A program made the position numbers and the translations under genes. This document shows positions 1 through 9,933 of a DNA stretch of 64,000 nucleotides, one piece after another (position 1 is the stretch's first letter; every line of letters starts with the position of its first letter). Under the pieces are notes generated by a model. That model did not search any database. It was not told where the DNA came from and saw nothing but the letters and a program-made list of their open reading frames with translations. The stretch is from the NCBI RefSeq assembly GCF_006381105.1, contig NZ_VDET01000008.1, forward strand, positions 1-64,000, written 5' to 3'. This DNA comes from Flavicella sediminum (GTDB lineage Bacteria; Bacteroidota; Bacteroidia; Flavobacteriales; Flavobacteriaceae).

Positions 1-270
1 TAAAATATTTTATCTAGGTCAATTTGAATTAAGAAAACAAGAAACAGTTAATTGAAAAATTGATCAAACTTCAACTTCTATTACAGTTTGATTTGATAGG
101 TAGGTTGTACTTTTATTTTACGCTAATCTATTGCCTGTTTTCTCTTTTTAAACGGACAACTAGTTTGCTACGACTTCAGTTTCTAATTGATGTTTTTTCT
201 ATCCCTTCGTTTTAAAACAAATGAAATTTCTTTGAAATTTTAAATAGTATTTCTCACACAATAAGCTACA
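1..270. other. Non-coding left edge upstream of the first sulfatase
   Basis: This AT-rich stretch contains no convincing reading frame, RNA gene or strong hairpin. It presumably carries the promoter of the sulfatase gene at 271, but I see no clear TAnnTTTG box. It also lacks the GAACWAWWT motif found upstream of most other operons here, so the first sulfatase may be transcribed differently or belong to an operon that begins outside the window. Confidence 0.5.
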
Positions 271-1866
271 ATGAAAACACATTTTTTTACCATACTAATG
301 ATTACTTTGTTTTGCATGACTTTCTGCGAAGCTCAAAAAAAACATAAAAAACCAAATGTTATTTATATAATGACTGATGACCATGCAGCACATGCTACAG
401 GTCTTTATGGCGGACGATTGGCAGGTTTAAATCCAACACCTACTATTGATAAATTTGCTCATGAAGGAATGGTTTTTGAAAACTGTTTTGTCACAAATTC
501 TATTTGTACTCCTAGTAGAGCTTCTATTTTAACAGGACAATATAGCCAAACAAATGGTGTCTTAGATTTATGGGGAGACTTAGATGTTGACAAGCAATAT
601 TTACCGAAGGAAATGAAAAAAATGGGATATGAAACAGCTATAATCGGGAAGTGGCATTTACATAATGAACCAGTAGCTTTTGATTATTATAAGGTTTTAC
701 CTGGACAAGGGAAATATTTTGATCCTGAGTTTAGAGAAAAGGGAAAAGGAGATTGGCCAACAAATTTGGTAAAATATAAAGGACATGTTACAGATGTAGT
801 TACAAACAACGTGATCGATTGGTTTGAGAAAAGAAACGAAACGGAAAAACCGTTTTTCTTAATGTATCATTTTAAGGCACCTCATGATATGTTTCAGTTC
901 AATCCTAAATATGCTGACTATTTAGAAGATACACATATTCCAGAGCCTGAAAGTTTGTACAATCAGCCTAATTGGGGGTCAGTAGCAACACGAGGTGAAA
1001 AAGATAGCATGCTTCATAATATTGGATCTTCAATTTCAGCAAGACATCGCAATAGAAACTATGTAGATGTTTATAAAACAGGTGATAGACCCACAGAAAA
1101 GGAAGCTACAAGTGCGGCTTATCAAGAGTATTTAAAACGTTATTTACGCTGTGTTAAAGGAGTCGATGATAACTTGGGCAGATTTTTTGACTATTTGAAG
1201 AATAAAGGTTTATGGGAAAATACCATTATTATATATACTTCTGACCAAGGTATGATGCTTGGTGAACATGATATGGAAGATAAACGATGGATGTATGAAG
1301 AATCTATACATATGCCATTTATAGTTCATTATCCTAAAAAAGTAAAAGCGGGTTCTCGGTCTGATGCATTAATAAATAACACAGATTTTGCACCTACAAT
1401 TATAGACTTGGTTGGTGGTAAAGTGCCAAGTTATATGCAAGGAAAAAGCATGAAGAAAATTCTGAAAAAAGGAAAGGACAAACATTGGCGTGACTATACC
1501 TATTACCGTTATTGGATGCATATGGTGCACCATGATATTCCTGCTCATTTTGGTTTACGAAGCAAAGACTATAAATTAATTTTTTATTATGGAAGGTACC
1601 ACGACTTGAAAAAAGAAGGTTCACTAACCATGTATTGGAATGATGAAGCCCATTCAAATAAAGTACTACCCACACCTGCTGCTTGGGAATTTTATGACCT
1701 CAAAAATGATCCTAATGAAATGGTTAATGTCTATAAAAACCCAAAATATCAAGACATCATTTTAAAAATGAAAGCGCAATTAAAAGTTGAAAGACGGGAA
1801 TTAAATGAAGAAGATGCTAAATACCCATTTCTTCAAAATATTATTGAAACGCATTGGAATGATTAA
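271..1866 (+). CDS. Secreted S1-type formylglycine sulfatase
   Basis: This is a 531-residue exported sulfatase, predicted to hydrolyse sulfate esters on oligosaccharides in the periplasm or at the cell surface. A signal peptide (about residues 1-21) is followed by the metal-binding TDDH at 35-38. The sulfatase signature C-T-P-S-R lies at 79-83, where Cys79 would be converted to formylglycine. A C-terminal SDQGMMLGEHD segment is typical of the alkaline-phosphatase fold of family S1. The length is normal for the family. No maturase (FGE or anSME) is in the window, so it must be encoded elsewhere. The gene is followed by a 311-base gap, so it is probably a separate transcript from the second sulfatase. 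The exact S1 subfamily and the sulfate position cleaved cannot be read from sequence alone. Confidence 0.93.
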   Translation: MKTHFFTILMITLFCMTFCEAQKKHKKPNVIYIMTDDHAAHATGLYGGRLAGLNPTPTIDKFAHEGMVFENCFVTNSICTPSRASILTGQYSQTNGVLDLWGDLDVDKQYLPKEMKKMGYETAIIGKWHLHNEPVAFDYYKVLPGQGKYFDPEFREKGKGDWPTNLVKYKGHVTDVVTNNVIDWFEKRNETEKPFFLMYHFKAPHDMFQFNPKYADYLEDTHIPEPESLYNQPNWGSVATRGEKDSMLHNIGSSISARHRNRNYVDVYKTGDRPTEKEATSAAYQEYLKRYLRCVKGVDDNLGRFFDYLKNKGLWENTIIIYTSDQGMMLGEHDMEDKRWMYEESIHMPFIVHYPKKVKAGSRSDALINNTDFAPTIIDLVGGKVPSYMQGKSMKKILKKGKDKHWRDYTYYRYWMHMVHHDIPAHFGLRSKDYKLIFYYGRYHDLKKEGSLTMYWNDEAHSNKVLPTPAAWEFYDLKNDPNEMVNVYKNPKYQDIILKMKAQLKVERRELNEEDAKYPFLQNIIETHWND

Positions 1867-2177
1867 TATTTTGTGCGTTTATTAGTAATACTATGAATTG
1901 TTGTGAATGAATTATTTCGATTTATTTATTCTTTTATGAAGAGTGATGTGACCCGTAAATTTCTATTTTAGATAATCGGACATTTCGTGTATTGATTTTT
2001 TTTATGATAAGAAATGAAAAGTAGCTCTTTTACGGAAAATAGCTGCAATTCAATTCATTTTTCTTGTTCTTCCTTGTTTTATAAAGGGTTCGAACAATTT
2101 ATACCCCTAATATGATTATTGTATTGGTAGTCCTAAAAGAACAAATAAAGTAATTTTAACAAAAAAATATTATTCAG
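1867..2177. other. Intergenic region with operator-like site
   Basis: This 311-base gap separates the two sulfatase genes. It holds one copy of the GAACWAWWT motif at 2092 (annotated separately), 86 bases before the next start codon. I see no gene, no RNA and no strong terminator hairpin in the rest. Confidence 0.5.
2085..2117 (+). promoter_or_regulatory. Putative HTCS operator, site 1
   Basis: The site reads GGG, then GAACAATTT beginning at 2092, then CCCC 12-15 bases after the G, and a further GA 22 bases after the first G. It is nearly the same as the site at 52677 (both have GAACAATTT then CCCC and an A/T-rich stretch ending in ATGA). It lies 86 bases upstream of the second sulfatase. 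Binding by the HTCS at 31655-35731 is inferred from recurrence and position only. Confidence 0.5.
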
Positions 2178-3644
2178 ATGGTAAAAAAAATAGTACTCCT
2201 AAATAAGGAGATTAAAAGTATTCATGTTTTTTTGTTCATGTTATGCTTCTTTGTGTCAATTGTAAATCGAGCACAAAGTTCAGAAAAACCGAATATCGTA
2301 TTCATATTTGCAGATGATTTAGGTTTTGCGGATTTAGGTTTTACAGGTAGTGATTCTCATCTAACTCCGAATTTAGATAAGTTAAGGAAAGAGAGTGTTT
2401 ATTTTGACAATGCATATTCGTCGCACCCTACATGTTTGCCAAGTAGACTTTCGTTAATGACGGGTAAGTACCCTGCGCGGATTGGAGCTGTAAGTCATGG
2501 TAAATTAGGAGGAGTCGCTTCTGGTGATAATTCTTTGCCTTGGTCAGAAGTTACTATAGGACAGGCGCTTCAAAATGATGGGTATTATACAGGTCATATA
2601 GGGAAGTGGCATATTAGTAAAGGAGATAATAATCCTCATACTCGTGGGTTTGATGAAGATGTTGCTTCGAATGATTTTTGCTGCCCTGGAAATTACTTTT
2701 ATCCATATGAATCAGATAAAGAGTGGCAAAAAGAGATGTCTAAAATTCCAGATTTAGAAGATCGTAAACCAGGAGATCATTTAACAGATGCGCTTGGGGA
2801 AGAGGCTGTTAAGTTTATTTCTAAACAATCAAATAAAAAACCTTTTTTCTTGAATCTTTCGTTTTATGCTGTACACACACCTTTAGCAGCGAATAAAGAA
2901 AAAGTTAAAAAATATAAGGCACTAATAAATAAGAATACCCGCCAAAATAATGCCGTATATGCTGGACTAGTAGAACATTTAGATGATGCGGTAGGTAATG
3001 TGTTAAAAGCGTTAAAAGAGCATGGCTTCGATAAAAATACCGTTGTTATTTTTACAAGCGATAATGGAGGTGAAATTACGCATGGTATCACAGATAACTA
3101 CCCATTGCGAGCAGGAAAAGGCTCTTCTTATGAAGGGGGGATTCGAGTGCCTTTATTGGTGAAGTGGCCTGGGGTTACTAAAAAAGGAAGTGTTTGTAAA
3201 GAGCGAATAATTGGTTTTGATTACTATCCAACTTTATTAGAAATAGCAGGTGTTAAGGGAGATGCAAATCACAACAAACATGTTGATGGTTTAGATTTTA
3301 CAAGTTTACTAAAGAACCCTCATAAGAAATTAAAAAAGAGAGATCTGCATTGGTTGAAATATATTTCTTTAATCCATTTAAAATATCCGGTAGCAGATAG
3401 AAATAGATGTGTGGAAACAGTGATTAGTGGAGATTGGAAACTGATGCAGTTTTTTCAAATGCCAGATAATTATTCAGGACATTTTGAATTGTATAATTTA
3501 AAGAAAGATCCTTCTGAGACTACAAATTTAGCAAGTAAATACCCTAAGAAGGTTAAAAAATTATATAAGTCTATGAGGAATTGGGAAAAAGAAGTTGACG
3601 CCCCTGTCTATGATATGGAAAAATTTTACGGAGCTGCGCAGTAA
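2178..3644 (+). CDS. Secreted S1-type formylglycine sulfatase
   Basis: A second S1 sulfatase of 488 residues, clearly different from the first. A long N-terminal region ends in a hydrophobic signal segment (about residues 16-33). The metal-binding ADDLG is at 45-49, the signature C-L-P-S-R at 86-90 (Cys86 is the formylglycine site), and a TSDNGGEITHG segment later supplies metal ligands. This layout is typical of exo- or endo-acting sulfatases of carbohydrate loci. It is the first gene after operator-like site 1, and the beta-helix gene at 3678 follows after only 33 bases, so it probably heads operon A. Substrate position is unknown. An internal ATG would shorten the n-region of the signal peptide and cannot be excluded as the start. 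Confidence 0.93.
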   Translation: MVKKIVLLNKEIKSIHVFLFMLCFFVSIVNRAQSSEKPNIVFIFADDLGFADLGFTGSDSHLTPNLDKLRKESVYFDNAYSSHPTCLPSRLSLMTGKYPARIGAVSHGKLGGVASGDNSLPWSEVTIGQALQNDGYYTGHIGKWHISKGDNNPHTRGFDEDVASNDFCCPGNYFYPYESDKEWQKEMSKIPDLEDRKPGDHLTDALGEEAVKFISKQSNKKPFFLNLSFYAVHTPLAANKEKVKKYKALINKNTRQNNAVYAGLVEHLDDAVGNVLKALKEHGFDKNTVVIFTSDNGGEITHGITDNYPLRAGKGSSYEGGIRVPLLVKWPGVTKKGSVCKERIIGFDYYPTLLEIAGVKGDANHNKHVDGLDFTSLLKNPHKKLKKRDLHWLKYISLIHLKYPVADRNRCVETVISGDWKLMQFFQMPDNYSGHFELYNLKKDPSETTNLASKYPKKVKKLYKSMRNWEKEVDAPVYDMEKFYGAAQ

Positions 3645-3677
3645 ATAAACTCAGTTGGTCAAAAATAAAATCAATAA

Positions 3678-6107
3678 ATGATTATCAATACAAATTTTAT
3701 GAATTCAAATAGGTTTTTATTAAGAGTATTGCTGTTAACCTTTGTGTTTGTTTGTCGGTTAAATGCACAAAAGCAGGGAGTTGCTCCTAAGCAATTTGCA
3801 CATTCTTTAAAAGAATACAATGCTAAATATATTACCAATCAATTTGCACCTGTACTAAAACCGGCTAAGAAAATATATGTCTCTATTGACGGTCGTGATA
3901 CGAATAAAGGAACAAAAAACAGACCGTTTAGAACGATTGAGGCTGCTAGAAATAGTATTAGAATCTTACAATCTGAAAAAGGATTACCTAAAGGTGGTGT
4001 ACACGTAATTCTGGAGGAAGGGGTTTATCAAATTGATAAAACTATTTTTTTCAGTAAAGAAGATTCTGGAACAGAGATAGCGCCAATAGTGTATAAAGGG
4101 GTTGCTTCAAACAAAGTTGTTTTATCAGGAGGTTTAAGTATCGATACTAATGGATTTAATAAAGTAGAAGATAAAGTGCTTTTGGATCGATTAAACCCAA
4201 AAGCAAAAGGCCATGTTATTAGTGTAGATCTTTCAACAAACCCTGATATTGAAGGTTATTTTCAAGGTGATGGTCTTTATGGTCAAATCTCTATGGATGG
4301 TTTTATGTTGCAATTGGCACAGTGGCCCAATAGAGGATACAATCAAATAGGAGAGATTATTGAAAGTGGACCTACAACACGTCTGTTAAAACCAGGTGAA
4401 AAGGCAATGCCTTATTCTAGAGAAAATCCAACAGGAGGAAAATTTATTTTTAAAGAAACCTTATCTCCTTTAATTCAAAAAGAATTTGAGCGAACAGGTG
4501 ATATGCAGGCTCAAGGCTATTTTCATAATGATTGGTATTTTCAAGATGAACCTGTTGGAAAAATAAATGATGGCACTGTTCAATTATTACATCACACTAG
4601 ATATGGCATTTTAGATAAAATTAAAGAATTACCTCGTCGTGTTAGACTTTTTAATGTTTTGGCAGAGTTAGATGAACCGGGGGAATGGTATTTCGATAAA
4701 AAGGAGCAGCGTTTATATATTTGGCCTATTGATACTTTTATGCCAGGAAAATCATCATTAACAGTTATAGGAAAACAAGCAAAAGAAGGCGATAATACAG
4801 GAAGTGAATTGATAAAGTTAGAAAATACATCCTACTTGACCTTTCGTGATTTAATATTTGAAAATACAGACGATTTAGCCGTTAGTATAAATGATGGTCA
4901 GTATAATTTATTAGCGAGTTGTGTTTTTCGAAATGGAAACAGAATGGGCGTTCGAATAAATAACGGAAAATATAATGGTGTTTCAGGATGTGATTTTTAT
5001 GACTTGTACAATGCTTTTAGTATTTCTGGTGGGGATTTTAAAAATTTAGAAAACTGTTACAATTTTGCCACTAATAATGTGATTAGAAATTGTCGTTTAC
5101 GCGGTTATGGTGTTGTAGGTTTGTCTGGTGTAGGTATTTATTTTGCAAACAATCTATTACATAGTATGAATGGGGCAGTGAGTTATACTACCGTAAATTT
5201 GTTAATGGAGTATAATGAATTTTATAATATTGGTTATGAAATGGGTGACTTTAACGTGGCTTATTGTGGAGCGCAATGGTACACTATGAATAATGTGATC
5301 CGTTATAATTTTGTACATCATTTATTTGAACCAGGAGGACATCCTGTAATGGCATTTCGTAATGATGATAATGGGCAAGGGATGAAAGTTTATGGAAATG
5401 TATTTTATCGTTCAGGTAGAGGGAGTGTACAGTTTGATGGAGCCTTAAACGATTTTCAGAATAATATTACTTTAGATTGCTCGGTAATGTGGTGGACTTT
5501 AAAAAAAACAAGTACACCTGATGCAATTAGTGAACAATGGAAAGACTTAGCAAAGTTCGGAAAAGAACTTCCGCATGGTGACAAAGGCGATTACATTTAT
5601 ATTACTGAAAAATTATTAGGAAAGAAAGGTTGGGAAGAAAGCCCCTGGATTGATGAATTTCCAGAAATGAAATTGACTATGGATACTAACCCATTCTCAC
5701 AAACCTTCTGTAATGTAAACCTTAATTACACCTATAAAGTAAGAGAAGAATTTCATATACATGGAGGCTCAGGTACTGTTGAAGGTATGGAAAGTAAAGC
5801 CGTGGGAGAGTTCAGTGATCTTCCCAAAGAAGGGAGTTTTAGGTTGTCAGAGTCTATCACATTAAATGATTTTAAAGATGTTAAGTCTTTAGATTTTAAT
5901 TTCAACAGTAATTTTAAACCTATGGAAGGTTTTAAATCTATTCCATTTGATGAAATAGGACTTATTGAAAATGATTTCCGTGTAAGTTCTTTTGATAAAG
6001 TTGCTGATAGAAAAGCTATCTATAAACGTTTTGAAAATGAAGTTTCTGGACGTTATAATGCCAAGGTTGTTAATGCAAGATATCCTAAACCAAGTTATTT
6101 AAAATAG
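3678..6107 (+). CDS. Right-handed beta-helix glycoside hydrolase, GH141-like
   Basis: This 809-residue exported protein has a signal peptide ending near LNAQ. ATG codon 8 would give a more compact signal peptide and may be the true start. The segment YVSIDGRDTNKGTKNRPF opens the catalytic region and is followed by many short repeats rich in N, G and V that are typical of a parallel beta-helix. The E-L-D-E-P-G-E-W signature is shared with the genes at 6178 and 44025. The layout matches proteins classified as GH141, whose described activities are alpha-L-fucosidase and xylanase. The activity here is inferred, not proven. It lies between a sulfatase and a paralogue in operon A. The decayed gene at 9934-10670 is a deleted copy closest to this one, by clear residue identity. 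Confidence 0.75.
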   Translation: MIINTNFMNSNRFLLRVLLLTFVFVCRLNAQKQGVAPKQFAHSLKEYNAKYITNQFAPVLKPAKKIYVSIDGRDTNKGTKNRPFRTIEAARNSIRILQSEKGLPKGGVHVILEEGVYQIDKTIFFSKEDSGTEIAPIVYKGVASNKVVLSGGLSIDTNGFNKVEDKVLLDRLNPKAKGHVISVDLSTNPDIEGYFQGDGLYGQISMDGFMLQLAQWPNRGYNQIGEIIESGPTTRLLKPGEKAMPYSRENPTGGKFIFKETLSPLIQKEFERTGDMQAQGYFHNDWYFQDEPVGKINDGTVQLLHHTRYGILDKIKELPRRVRLFNVLAELDEPGEWYFDKKEQRLYIWPIDTFMPGKSSLTVIGKQAKEGDNTGSELIKLENTSYLTFRDLIFENTDDLAVSINDGQYNLLASCVFRNGNRMGVRINNGKYNGVSGCDFYDLYNAFSISGGDFKNLENCYNFATNNVIRNCRLRGYGVVGLSGVGIYFANNLLHSMNGAVSYTTVNLLMEYNEFYNIGYEMGDFNVAYCGAQWYTMNNVIRYNFVHHLFEPGGHPVMAFRNDDNGQGMKVYGNVFYRSGRGSVQFDGALNDFQNNITLDCSVMWWTLKKTSTPDAISEQWKDLAKFGKELPHGDKGDYIYITEKLLGKKGWEESPWIDEFPEMKLTMDTNPFSQTFCNVNLNYTYKVREEFHIHGGSGTVEGMESKAVGEFSDLPKEGSFRLSESITLNDFKDVKSLDFNFNSNFKPMEGFKSIPFDEIGLIENDFRVSSFDKVADRKAIYKRFENEVSGRYNAKVVNARYPKPSYLK

Positions 6108-6177
6108 TGTGAATATAAACTAAACCTCCCTTTTGTCTTATTAAATATCAGAGGGAATTAATCTTAAAATAAAAAGT

Positions 6178-9138
6178 ATGAAAAAAAATACATTAGGTAT
6201 ACATCTATTTTTGTTGTGCTTATTCTGTTTAGGAATAAACATAAAAGCACAAGAATTATATGTTTCAACTACAGGAAGTGATAGTAACGATGGGTCTAAA
6301 GAAAAGCCTTTGGCAACCCTCATAGGGGCAAGGGATAAAGCGCGAACAACAGGAGCTAAAACGATATATATACGTGGTGGGCGTTATAATTTTGATAGTA
6401 CTTGTGTGTTGGATGCTCAAGACTCAGGTGTTACTTTTACAGGGTATAATGATGAAAGGGTGATTTTTGATGGGAGTAAATTTATTAATCCTGAGGGATT
6501 TGAACTTGTTACTGACGATGTTTTATTAGCAAAATTACATAACAATGCACAAGGTAAAGTGTACTCAAAAATAATTACTGATAATGATTTGAAATCCCTT
6601 TTAAATACATCTACTGCTCAAATTTCTGTAAATGATAAAATGGCAACGTTGGCTAGATTTCCTAATATAGGTTTTGCTACCATAAATCGTAGTACTATTA
6701 CAGGGGAAGTCAAAGCAACCGAAGGAACAAATGAAGCTCCTAAAGGGGCAGAGTTTAAGCTTTATGAAACTATGGATGCACCCAAATGGAATGCCGAAAT
6801 AGGTAGATTAAAAAAAATGAAAATAAAAGGCTATATCTCTGCAGATTGGTTAAGAGAAGAACACGAAGTAAGCTCTGTAAGTACATCTGGTAGTATTAGA
6901 CTACGTGATGGTGCTAAATATGGAATGCTAGAAGGAGGTGCCCATGTTAATCGTTTGTTTTTTTATAATCTTTTATGTGAATTAGATGAACCTGGAGAGT
7001 GGTTTTATGATCCAACAGACTCTCGTTTATATTTATGGCCAAGATCTGAAATAACTAAAGATTCAAGTGTTGGAGTTTGGGCGGGACCTCAGTGTTTTGA
7101 AATAAATGATGGGCAGAATATTCAAATTAAAAAAATGACTATCCAAAATGTTGGAAAAGGAGTTAATGGTCAAGGAGCCATAAATGTTAAGGGGTTTAGT
7201 AAAAATGTTTTGATTGCTGGAGTTACATTTAGGTATATAGCACAACCTTTAACAGGATTTAATATTTATTACGACGTGAGAGATAGTAAAGTTTTGAGCT
7301 GTGATTTTTATGATATGCCAGGTAATAGATTGTATGGAGGTAAGGTAACTTCTACAGCTATTGAACATGGGAATAATAGTGTAGAGAATTGTCATTTTAC
7401 ACAGGTATATTCAAAAGACTATTACGGAGGTGTTGGTGCTATAAATGGAGCAGGTAATATTTTTAAAAATAATTTATTTCATAATATAAATGGACAACCA
7501 GTTAATCACTCTGGGGTAGATCATGTTATAGAACTTAATGAAGCTTTTAATGTAGGTATTGAAGAAGGTGATGGAGGTGTTTTCTATACTGGGGCTGACA
7601 TGTGGTCTTTCGGAAATGTAATACGTCATAACTTTGTACATCATATTATGAGTGTGCCTAAATTATTAGGAAGAGCCGCTTTTTTTTCTGATGATTTTGA
7701 TGCAGGAGAAGAGGTTTCTGAAAACGTTGTTTATAAAGGTGGTTGGGAATCTTTAAAAATGAATAAAGGCGGAGGACATGATATTGTTCGGAATGTCATC
7801 TTAGAATGTTACAGAGGTATCCGAAATGGAAATAGTAATTCATCACACTATACTAAAGCATTTAATTATTTAGCTACAGATCCTTTGTCTAATGCTAAAG
7901 AAAACTATATTGGAAGAATGCTTAAAGCTATTGGAACTTCTGGTTGGGAAACTACGGTTACAGCAGATAACTGGACAGATAAGATTGAAGATTTTTGGTT
8001 GCAGAGATACCCTAAGTTTAAAGAAATGATAATGGCATACAAAGCCAATAAGAATTTTAGACCCTATGCATCTCACTACGATGACAACATGTTTTACGGG
8101 AATCATACAAATATTTTAGGAGGCTCTGTAGAAACAAAAAATGGAAATCAAAATATCGATTTATCAATATTTGAAAATCCTAGCGTATTAAATTTTAAAT
8201 TTAGAGAGCCTCGTCCGTCTTATGCCCCAAAAATTCCTTTTGGAAATATAGGGTTGTATATTGATAATTACCGTTGTGCAGTGCCTAGTAAAGATACATA
8301 TCGCCAAAAAGTAAAAGAACGATTTAGCGGTCAGCCTTCTCATGATAGCAGTGCTTCTTATGACTATAAAACGATTAACGAAAGATTGTATTACAATTCA
8401 GGAGAAATGATTTTCAAACTTACACCTTGTATGGGGGTAATTGAAGAAACAGGTGATGATAGTTTTACAATAACAGCAATTAGCGAAACCTGTATAGATA
8501 AGTCAAACGGACAGATACAAATTTCTGCTAAAAACCAAGGGAATTATGAAGCTGTTTTGAATGGAGGCAGTGCGATCACTTTTACTAATGAATGGGCCAT
8601 TGCTAATTTAGCACCAGGAGCTTTTGATTTGTGTATTACAAATACAGCTACTAGCAAGGAACAATGTTTTAGTTTGGTTGTTGATGCTGGCGGTGTGGTA
8701 GCGGGAAAAACCTCAAGCAAAAGAGGAGTTGTAGAGGTAGCTATTTCTAAGGGAACTGCCCCATATGAGGTATTGGTAAATGGAGAACAGGTCATGCAAA
8801 CGCACTCTTCAAATTTTGAAGTTTCTGCCAATCAAGGAGATTTAGTGGAGGTGAAAACAAGTGTGGTTTGTGAAGGAGGACTTTCTCAAATAGTTTCAGA
8901 TTTTTTCGATGTTTTTCCAAATCCTTCTCAAGGGCAATTTGAAATCGCCATGGGAACATCTTTAACAGAAGTTTATGTTTCTGTTTATAATGTTTACGGA
9001 AAACAAGTGTCGTCAAAAATGTATAGTGTAGATGAAGGCCGTATTCAGTTAGATATCCAGTCACAGCCAAATGGCGTTTACTTTGCGACAATTAATTTAA
9101 AAGAAGAGTTTAAAACATTAAAAATCATCAAAAAATAA
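6178..9138 (+). CDS. Secreted beta-helix enzyme with type IX sorting domain, GH141-like
   Basis: A 986-residue protein: signal peptide to about residue 24 (ending IKAQ), then a beta-helix region opening with LYVSTTGSDSNDGS and containing the shared E-L-D-E-P-G-E-W signature. A segment near 765-840 resembles SprB-type repeats (C-x-x-x-x-N-G-x-I). The C-terminal 75 residues, from DVFPNPSQG at about 910, form a type A sorting domain of the type IX secretion system. The enzyme is therefore expected to be surface-attached or released, unlike its 809-residue paralogue. The stop codon overlaps the next start as TAATG, which suggests translational coupling with the lipoprotein at 9138. Family assignment to GH141 rests on its similarity in layout to the neighbouring paralogue. 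Confidence 0.75.
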   Translation: MKKNTLGIHLFLLCLFCLGINIKAQELYVSTTGSDSNDGSKEKPLATLIGARDKARTTGAKTIYIRGGRYNFDSTCVLDAQDSGVTFTGYNDERVIFDGSKFINPEGFELVTDDVLLAKLHNNAQGKVYSKIITDNDLKSLLNTSTAQISVNDKMATLARFPNIGFATINRSTITGEVKATEGTNEAPKGAEFKLYETMDAPKWNAEIGRLKKMKIKGYISADWLREEHEVSSVSTSGSIRLRDGAKYGMLEGGAHVNRLFFYNLLCELDEPGEWFYDPTDSRLYLWPRSEITKDSSVGVWAGPQCFEINDGQNIQIKKMTIQNVGKGVNGQGAINVKGFSKNVLIAGVTFRYIAQPLTGFNIYYDVRDSKVLSCDFYDMPGNRLYGGKVTSTAIEHGNNSVENCHFTQVYSKDYYGGVGAINGAGNIFKNNLFHNINGQPVNHSGVDHVIELNEAFNVGIEEGDGGVFYTGADMWSFGNVIRHNFVHHIMSVPKLLGRAAFFSDDFDAGEEVSENVVYKGGWESLKMNKGGGHDIVRNVILECYRGIRNGNSNSSHYTKAFNYLATDPLSNAKENYIGRMLKAIGTSGWETTVTADNWTDKIEDFWLQRYPKFKEMIMAYKANKNFRPYASHYDDNMFYGNHTNILGGSVETKNGNQNIDLSIFENPSVLNFKFREPRPSYAPKIPFGNIGLYIDNYRCAVPSKDTYRQKVKERFSGQPSHDSSASYDYKTINERLYYNSGEMIFKLTPCMGVIEETGDDSFTITAISETCIDKSNGQIQISAKNQGNYEAVLNGGSAITFTNEWAIANLAPGAFDLCITNTATSKEQCFSLVVDAGGVVAGKTSSKRGVVEVAISKGTAPYEVLVNGEQVMQTHSSNFEVSANQGDLVEVKTSVVCEGGLSQIVSDFFDVFPNPSQGQFEIAMGTSLTEVYVSVYNVYGKQVSSKMYSVDEGRIQLDIQSQPNGVYFATINLKEEFKTLKIIKK

Positions 9139-9869
9139 TGAAAAAATATATAATATTTTCAATTGTATGTATAGGACTATTACTTTCATGTAGTGGTGAA
9201 GGAGATGACCCCATTGTAGATCCAGACCCAGGTAATGGAGGAGGAGGTGGAGTAGAAGCGAACAAAGCTCCTTCTATTCCAGTATTAAGTGATCCGACCA
9301 ATAATAAATTATGTATTGATAATAATTTAGTATTTGATTGGGCTGCTTCAACAGATCCAGAAGGAGATGCTGTTAAGTATGCGTTAGAGGTTTCAAAAAA
9401 TATGGAATTCACTCAAATTACGCATTTATTTACCAATTTAACCAGTCTTAGTAAAACAGTTTTGTTAGACCGGTCACAGGCTTATTATTGGCGCGTAAAA
9501 TCGACAGATAGCAAAAATAAATCAAGTGATTTTTCAACTGTTTATCAGTTTTATACAGAAGGTTATGGGGTTGAGAATCACTTACCGTTTTCACCAAGTT
9601 TAGTTTTACCATCCTTGTCAGCGACAGTAGAATCTGATGGCTTAGAGTTGATTTGGGGAGCAACAGATGTAGATGGAGACGCCTTAAGTTTTGATATTTA
9701 TATGGATGTAACAAACAGTCCAACTACAGCAATCGCAACAAATCACAGTTCCAAAACATTCCTAGTTAATGGTTTGGCTTCAGGCACTACTTATTATTGG
9801 AAAGTGGTAGCCAAAGATGGAAAAGGAGGCGTTTCAAAAGGAGAGGTCTGGAGTTTTACTACAGATTAA
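9138..9869 (+). CDS. Surface lipoprotein with two fibronectin-type III-like domains
   Basis: A 243-residue lipoprotein with lipobox L-L-S-C at about residues 15-18, then an acidic glycine-rich linker (DPIVDPDPGNGGGGG) of the type that sends Bacteroidota lipoproteins to the outer surface. Two Ig/Fn3-like repeats follow, each carrying D-P-E-G-D-A or D-V-D-G-D-A and a Y-Y-W-(R/K)-V motif. The same repeat type occurs in the 615-residue lipoprotein at 16753. Its start overlaps the stop of the secreted beta-helix gene, so the two are probably made together. A role as a scaffold or glycan-binding partner of that enzyme is inferred. No catalytic motif is visible. Confidence 0.7.
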   Translation: MKKYIIFSIVCIGLLLSCSGEGDDPIVDPDPGNGGGGGVEANKAPSIPVLSDPTNNKLCIDNNLVFDWAASTDPEGDAVKYALEVSKNMEFTQITHLFTNLTSLSKTVLLDRSQAYYWRVKSTDSKNKSSDFSTVYQFYTEGYGVENHLPFSPSLVLPSLSATVESDGLELIWGATDVDGDALSFDIYMDVTNSPTTAIATNHSSKTFLVNGLASGTTYYWKVVAKDGKGGVSKGEVWSFTTD

Positions 9870-9933
9870 AACAGAGTTAGAAGTTTTTTATGTTCACTTC
9901 AAAGTTTTAAAACTAATTATAAATAGAAAAAAG

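Noticed and set aside
8792-9091. 99-residue minus-strand frame inside the secreted beta-helix gene
   Set aside because: It is the reverse shadow of a clear coding frame (the type IX sorting domain region) and has no recognisable motif.
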